Shown here: in pieces, positions 7,208 to 10,606 of the stretch
How the letters are laid out: each line of letters starts with the position of its first letter
How positions within the stretch are numbered: position 1 is the first letter of the stretch
Assembly: GCA_030146405.1 (NCBI GenBank)
Contig: JASLBS010000138.1
Span: 1 to 10,606 of the forward strand
Length of the DNA: 10,606 nucleotides
Direction: 5' to 3'
DNA from: Arthrobacter sp.
GTDB lineage: Bacteria; Actinomycetota; Actinomycetes; Actinomycetales; Micrococcaceae
Position numbers and translations under genes: made by a program
The notes under the pieces: model-generated
The model's input: only the letters and a program-made list of their open reading frames with translations
What the model was told of the DNA's origin: nothing
The model's database searches: none

Positions 7208-7918
7208 TCATCGGGGGCACTCGTAGCGACTGATGCCGTCGAACAGCCAGCCGGTGATGTGGCGGGCCATCTGTTCCTCGGACGGTTTTCCGGGTTCGTC
7301 CGGCGAGGAGAGCCAGTGCTCGCCGGCCGCTCGTACCATGCCGATCGCGGCGCCGGGCCAGTACTGGGGTGCGGCGTCGTCGGGGCCCACGGGTCGGTCG
7401 GGGGAGAGGAGATAGGCCCGCATGGGTTGTGACACCATCTCGGTGATCGCGGTCAGGAAATGGGCCAGGGTGTCCTGGGCGGTGTTCTCCGTGGCGCTGG
7501 ACTCCGCGATCCCCACCCGGGTGACGAACGCGTACACGCTGGGTGAGGTCTGAGCCATCTGGAGGTAGGCCAGCACCATGGCGTAGAGGCCCTCGCGGGG
7601 CGTGGAGGCCCCCCTGGCCGCCTCGATGACCTTCTGCTGCATCTGCCCGATGACCACCTCGGCCATGGCCCGCTGCAACCCTGTCTTGTCGCCGAAGTAG
7701 CGGTAGTACACGGATTTCGAGGTATCGGCGGCAGCGGCGATGTCCTCCATGGAGGCTCCGGGGCCGAGCGCCGTGACTGCTCGCCGTGCAGCTTTGATGA
7801 GCTGTCGGCGGCGCTCGGCGCGGTGCAGCTCCCAGCGGCTGGACCGACCGTCGGCGGCCGCGTGCTCGTCCGCGATCGGCTCGGAGGTCTTCGTGGTCCG
7901 GCGTGCCGCAAGCTTCAT
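7208..7918 (-). CDS. TetR-family transcriptional regulator, probable repressor of the adjacent acyl-CoA genes
   Basis: A 236-residue one-component regulator. After a basic, low-complexity N-terminal arm (1-32), a TetR_N DNA-binding domain spans about 35-85: RRRQLIKAARRAVTALG, then SMEDIAAAADTSKSVYYRYFGDKTGLQRAM, where TSKSVYYRYFGDK (66-78) is the recognition helix and following turn. The remainder is the variable helical ligand/dimer domain (SPSVYAFVTRVG at 125-136), whose ligand is unknown; an acyl-CoA is a reasonable inference from the neighbours. ATG 7916-7918 was chosen over the longer frame from 7984 because that extension would cross the operator region and the thiolase start. The ATG directly abuts an inverted repeat and has no Shine-Dalgarno. 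A TTACCG-N17-TACGCT promoter seven bases upstream suggests a leaderless, autoregulated transcript. It is divergent from fadA2 and upstream of the ACOX gene. Confidence 0.92.
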   Translation of the reverse strand: MKLAARRTTKTSEPIADEHAAADGRSSRWELHRAERRRQLIKAARRAVTALGPGASMEDIAAAADTSKSVYYRYFGDKTGLQRAMAEVVIGQMQQKVIEAARGASTPREGLYAMVLAYLQMAQTSPSVYAFVTRVGIAESSATENTAQDTLAHFLTAITEMVSQPMRAYLLSPDRPVGPDDAAPQYWPGAAIGMVRAAGEHWLSSPDEPGKPSEEQMARHITGWLFDGISRYECPR

Positions 7919-7933
7919 GATACTAAGCGTATC
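7919..7933. promoter_or_regulatory. Operator-like inverted repeat 1 at the tetR start
   Basis: GATAC-TAAGC-GTATC: perfect 5-bp arms around a 5-base centre. It directly abuts the tetR ATG and overlaps the candidate tetR -10 box, as expected of a TetR autoregulation site. A diverged copy follows one base later. Confidence 0.72.
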
Positions 7934-7954
7934 AGGTACGCTAGGTATCGGTAA
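7926..7954 (-). promoter_or_regulatory. Candidate tetR promoter for a leaderless transcript
   Basis: On the minus strand, TTACCG (7954-7949, -35-like, three of six consensus bases) is followed after exactly 17 bases by TACGCT (7931-7926, TAnnnT -10 pattern) and then seven bases to the tetR ATG. Transcription would start at or next to the start codon. This agrees with the lack of a ribosome binding site. Confidence 0.5.
7935..7949. promoter_or_regulatory. Operator-like repeat 2 in the tetR/fadA2 promoter
   Basis: GGTACGCTAGGTATC matches the reverse complement of repeat 1 (GATACGCTTAGTATC) at 12 of 15 positions. The centres are 16 bp apart, close to one and a half helical turns. It lies in the spacer of the candidate tetR promoter and just upstream of the candidate fadA2 -10, so binding here could control both directions. 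Confidence 0.6.
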
Positions 7955-7975
7955 CTTATCCCTCCGGATCAGGAG
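7952..7975 (+). promoter_or_regulatory. Candidate fadA2 -10 box and ribosome binding site
   Basis: TAACTT (7952-7957) fits the TAnnnT -10 pattern. A start about seven bases on would leave a leader of roughly 19 bases. GTATCA at 7929-7934, a weak -35 candidate 17 bases upstream, falls in operator-like repeat 1. The ribosome binding site AGGAG (7971-7975) lies seven bases before ATG 7983 and fixes that start. The ribosome binding site is clear; the promoter is tentative. Confidence 0.5.
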
Positions 7976-7982
7976 TACTCCC

Positions 7983-9302
7983 ATGGCAGATCAGGCCGCG
8001 GCGAACATCATTGCCCCATCACCCCGCAAGGCCGTCGTGATCGGTGGAAACCGCATCCCGTTCGCCCGCTCCGGCGGTGCCTACGCCTACTCGTCGAACC
8101 GGGACATGCTCATCGCCGCCCTCGACGGCCTCGTGGCGCGCTTTGGCCTCCAGGGTGAGCGCATAGGTGAGGTAGCAGCGGGTGCCGTCCTCAAGCACTC
8201 GCGTGACTTCAACCTGACCCGCGAAGCCGTCCTCGGTTCAGCGCTATCGGCGGAGACCCCCGCCTACGACCTCCAGCAGGCCTGCGCCACCGGACTCGAG
8301 ACCGTGGTGGGCCTGTCCAACAAGATCAAGCTGGGTCAGATCGAGTCCGGCATCGCAGGCGGCGTCGACTCCGCCTCGGACGCGCCGATCGCGGTGAGCG
8401 AGGGACTCCGCCGCGTCCTGCTGGACCTCTCGCGCGCCAAGACCACCCAGCAGAAGATCAAGGCACTCAGCGGGCTCCGGCCGAAGGACCTCTCACCGAA
8501 CGCGCCCACCACGGGGGAGCCACGGACAGGCCTGTCCATGGGCGAACACCAGGCGCTCACGACGGCGGCGTGGCAGATCACGCGGGAGGCACAGGACGAA
8601 CTCGCCTACCTCAGCCACCGCAACCTCGCAGCGGCGTACGAGCGCGGCTTCTTCTCCGACCTCATGACTCCCTACCGCGGACTCACCAAAGACGCGAACC
8701 TCCGCGCCGACACCTCGCTGGAGAAGCTGGGGACGCTCAAACCCGTGTTCGGCACGTCCCTCGACACTCCTGCGACGATGACCGCGGGCAACTCGACACC
8801 CCTGACGGACGGCGCCGCCCTCGTCCTGCTCGGCAGCGAGGAGTACGCCACCGCCAACAACCTGCCCATGCTCGCGAACATCGTCGACGCCGAAGCCGCC
8901 GCCGTGGACTTCGTCAACGGCGAGGAGGGCCTGCTCATGGGCGGTGTCCACGCCGTGCCCCGCCTGCTCGCGCGGAACGGACTCACCTTCGACGATTTCG
9001 ACTTCTTCGAGATCCACGAAGCCTTCGCAGGGACGGTCCTTAGCGCGCTGGCCGCCTGGGAGGACGAGGAGTACTGCAAGCGCGTCCTGGGACTCGACGG
9101 CGCGCTCGGCAGCATCGACCGCTCGAAGCTCAACGTCAACGGATCCTCGCTCGCCGCCGGGCACCCCTTCGCCGCGACCGGCGGACGGATCGTGGCCTCA
9201 CTCGCCAAGACGCTCTCCGAACGCGGTGGCCGCGGCCTGATCTCCATCTGTGCCGCCGGTGGCCAGGGCGTCGTCGCGATCCTCGAAGGACGCAACCCAT
9301 GA
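7983..9302 (+). CDS. fadA2: Acetyl-CoA C-acyltransferase (thiolase), FadA2/FadI type
   Basis: Cleaves 3-ketoacyl-CoA with CoA to acetyl-CoA and a shortened acyl-CoA (reversible), the last step of beta-oxidation. The 439 residues match the long FadI/trifunctional-beta type, with the extra loop at about 150-185 before GEPRTGLSMGEHQALT. Catalytic features are Cys101 in DLQQACATGLE (nucleophile), His345 in EIHEAFAG, NVNGSSLAAGHPFAATGGR (384-402) with His394, and Cys423 in SICAAGGQG. From memory it closely resembles Mycobacterium tuberculosis FadA2 (Rv0243, about 440 residues); no alignment was run. ATG 7983 has AGGAG seven bases upstream, and a longer upstream frame has no family-like sequence. 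It overlaps the next gene by ATGA (9299-9302), so the two are translationally coupled. It is divergent from tetR across the tandem operator-like repeats, so repression by that regulator is likely. Confidence 0.95.
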   Translation: MADQAAANIIAPSPRKAVVIGGNRIPFARSGGAYAYSSNRDMLIAALDGLVARFGLQGERIGEVAAGAVLKHSRDFNLTREAVLGSALSAETPAYDLQQACATGLETVVGLSNKIKLGQIESGIAGGVDSASDAPIAVSEGLRRVLLDLSRAKTTQQKIKALSGLRPKDLSPNAPTTGEPRTGLSMGEHQALTTAAWQITREAQDELAYLSHRNLAAAYERGFFSDLMTPYRGLTKDANLRADTSLEKLGTLKPVFGTSLDTPATMTAGNSTPLTDGAALVLLGSEEYATANNLPMLANIVDAEAAAVDFVNGEEGLLMGGVHAVPRLLARNGLTFDDFDFFEIHEAFAGTVLSALAAWEDEEYCKRVLGLDGALGSIDRSKLNVNGSSLAAGHPFAATGGRIVASLAKTLSERGGRGLISICAAGGQGVVAILEGRNP

Positions 9303-10606
9303 GCGACAATTATCTGAACCTCGTCAACACGCCGCTGCCGGGCAAGCTCGCCAAGGCCCTCGGACTACCGCGCCCCTCGGTGCTCCGCCGCTACTCGCCG
9401 GGCGAACCGATCGCCACCCGACCCGTGCTGGTCGCGGGTTCCGGCGCCGGAGCGGATGCGCTCGCCGAGGTCCTGCTCGGCTGGGACGTGGAGGTGCGGC
9501 GCCACGTCCTGCCCGGGGAGAAGCTCAGCGCCGCCGTCGTGGTCCTGGACTCGGCCGTCACGCCCACCGACCTCTCGGCACCGATGCTCGAACTGGGGCA
9601 GGCCGTCCGGTTGCTGATCCCCGGCGGCCGCGTCGTGGCAGTCCTCCGTTCCTCCGCCGACACCTCGGATCCGGCCGAGGCCGCCACCCGGCAGGGCATC
9701 GACGGTGCACTCCGCTCCGTGGCGCACGAGCTCCGCGGCGGAGCAACCGCCAACGGCATCGTCCTGCGCGGCACGGCCTCGGCCACGGATCCCACCACCC
9801 TCGGAGCCCTCCGGTTCCTCCTCTCCGGCAGGAGTGCCTACGTGGACGGGCAGTTCATCGAGGTGACGAGTGCACCGGAGGAGAGCCTCGGCCAGCTCGC
9901 CGCCACCACGACGGCGAGCGGGGAGGGACTCTCCGAACAGCCGCTCGCCGGGAGGACCGCCGTGGTCACCGGTGCCGCACGCGGGATCGGCGCGAAGATC
10001 GCCGAGGTCCTCGCACGGGACGGCGCCCGGGTGGTCGCCGTCGACGTTCCCGCTGCCGGTGAGCAGCTGGCCGCAGTGGCCAATCGGGTGAGCGGCACGG
10101 CCCTGCAGCTGGACATCACCGCACCGGACGCCGGAGCGAGGATCCTCGAGCACGTGGGCCGGCGCTACGGAGCACTGGACATCGTGGTGCACAACGCCGG
10201 TATCACCCGGGACAAGCTTCTCGCCAACATGGACGCAGCACGATGGGATTCCGTGATCGCGGTCAACATCGCCTCCCAGCTGCGCATGAACGAGCAGATC
10301 CTCGCGTCACCGGTGTTCTCGGACACCGGGCGGATCGTGAGCCTGGCGTCGACCAGCGGCATCGCCGGCAACCGCGGGCAGACCAACTATGCCGCCTCGA
10401 AGGCCGGCGTGATCGGCATGGTCCGTGCACAGGCAACAGCCTTCGACGACGGCGCACGGACCATCAACGCGGTGGCCCCCGGCTTCATCGAGACGGACAT
10501 GACCGGAAAGATCCCACCGCTCAGGCGGCAGGTGGCCCGCCGCCTGAGCAGCCTGCAGCAGGGCGGGCTCCCCGTGGACGTCGCCGAGACGATCGCCTTC
10601 CTGGCC
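9299..10606 (+). CDS. fabG4: Two-domain 3-ketoacyl reductase, FabG4-like SDR (3' end cut by the window edge)
   Basis: NAD(H)-type high-molecular-weight FabG that interconverts 3-ketoacyl and 3-hydroxyacyl thioesters; in this setting it may act on CoA esters as the hydroxyacyl-CoA dehydrogenase step. The visible part is 436 residues; M. tuberculosis FabG4 (Rv0242c) is about 454, so some 18 residues are missing at the right edge. Residues 1-210 form the extra N-terminal flavodoxin-like domain that ordinary FabG (about 245 residues) lacks, including GALRSVAHELRGGAT (136-150) and SAYVDGQFIEV (179-189). The SDR domain has TGAARGIG (224-231), HNAGITRDKLLANMD (298-312) and the tetrad Asn323, Ser351, Tyr364, Lys368 (YAASK), all intact, then INAVAPGFIETDMT (389-402). 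The ATG overlaps the thiolase stop, and GAAGGA lies eight bases upstream. A MaoC-type hydratase is expected next by analogy with mycobacterial fabG4-htdX. Confidence 0.94.
   Translation, partial: MSDNYLNLVNTPLPGKLAKALGLPRPSVLRRYSPGEPIATRPVLVAGSGAGADALAEVLLGWDVEVRRHVLPGEKLSAAVVVLDSAVTPTDLSAPMLELGQAVRLLIPGGRVVAVLRSSADTSDPAEAATRQGIDGALRSVAHELRGGATANGIVLRGTASATDPTTLGALRFLLSGRSAYVDGQFIEVTSAPEESLGQLAATTTASGEGLSEQPLAGRTAVVTGAARGIGAKIAEVLARDGARVVAVDVPAAGEQLAAVANRVSGTALQLDITAPDAGARILEHVGRRYGALDIVVHNAGITRDKLLANMDAARWDSVIAVNIASQLRMNEQILASPVFSDTGRIVSLASTSGIAGNRGQTNYAASKAGVIGMVRAQATAFDDGARTINAVAPGFIETDMTGKIPPLRRQVARRLSSLQQGGLPVDVAETIAFLA

Noticed and set aside
6058..7233. A plus-strand open frame of 391 codons opposite the ACOX gene, and similar long frames at 2372-3343, 3697-4698 and 8493-9164
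   Set aside because: All lie antisense to genes with intact family motifs, and their composition is typical of antisense frames in GC-rich DNA.
7740..7982. Longer N-terminus for the thiolase
   Set aside because: It would overlap the tetR coding region and the operator repeats. ATG 7983 has a proper AGGAG and matches the FadA2 start.
1..10606. Mobile element, CRISPR array, tRNA/rRNA, riboswitch or defence system
   Set aside because: No transposase, integrase, direct-repeat array, cloverleaf-like segment or known defence domain was seen. Gaps between genes are all under 140 bp and are explained by promoters or hairpins.
9299..10606. Frameshift or fusion to explain the long FabG protein
   Set aside because: The N-terminal 210 residues are a normal feature of the high-molecular-weight FabG4 family and read in one uninterrupted frame.

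Overview
This window is high-GC chromosomal DNA from an actinobacterium. GC-rich third codon positions, GTG starts, starts without a Shine-Dalgarno sequence, and a divergent glgC/glgA pair like that of Mycobacterium all support this. Recalled protein sequences suggest Arthrobacter or a related Micrococcaceae genus, but that is memory-based and was not searched. Seven protein genes fill almost the whole window, and all are core metabolism. I saw no rRNA, tRNA, insertion sequence, phage gene or CRISPR array.

Left region (1-4926). A minus-strand M1 aminopeptidase N (pepN) runs off the left edge. A 50-nt near-perfect palindrome separates it from minus-strand glgC (ADP-glucose pyrophosphorylase). 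A 134-bp divergent promoter region separates glgC from plus-strand glgA. That protein is the short GT4 type that in mycobacteria makes maltose-1-phosphate (GlgM), so the pair probably supplies ADP-glucose and then alpha-glucan building blocks.

Middle (4927-7207). glgA and the next gene converge on a 19-bp perfect hairpin, a likely two-way terminator. Beyond it, on the minus strand, is a 703-residue acyl-CoA oxidase/dehydrogenase of the ACOX type.

Right region (7208-10606). A TetR-family regulator lies just upstream of, and in line with, the ACOX gene (52-bp gap). A 64-bp AT-richer divergent promoter with two tandem 15-bp operator-like repeats separates it from a plus-strand thiolase (FadA2-like). 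The thiolase overlaps by ATGA a two-domain FabG4-like ketoacyl reductase that runs off the right edge. Together these give the oxidation, 3-keto/3-hydroxy interconversion and thiolysis steps of an acyl-CoA (beta-oxidation type) pathway, probably controlled by the TetR protein from one shared operator region. A MaoC-type hydratase is the expected next gene outside the window (inference from the Mycobacterium fabG4-htdX neighbourhood).

I found no evidence for a previously undescribed system. The points worth a second look are regulatory: the palindrome against the pepN start, the tandem operators, and apparently leaderless starts.
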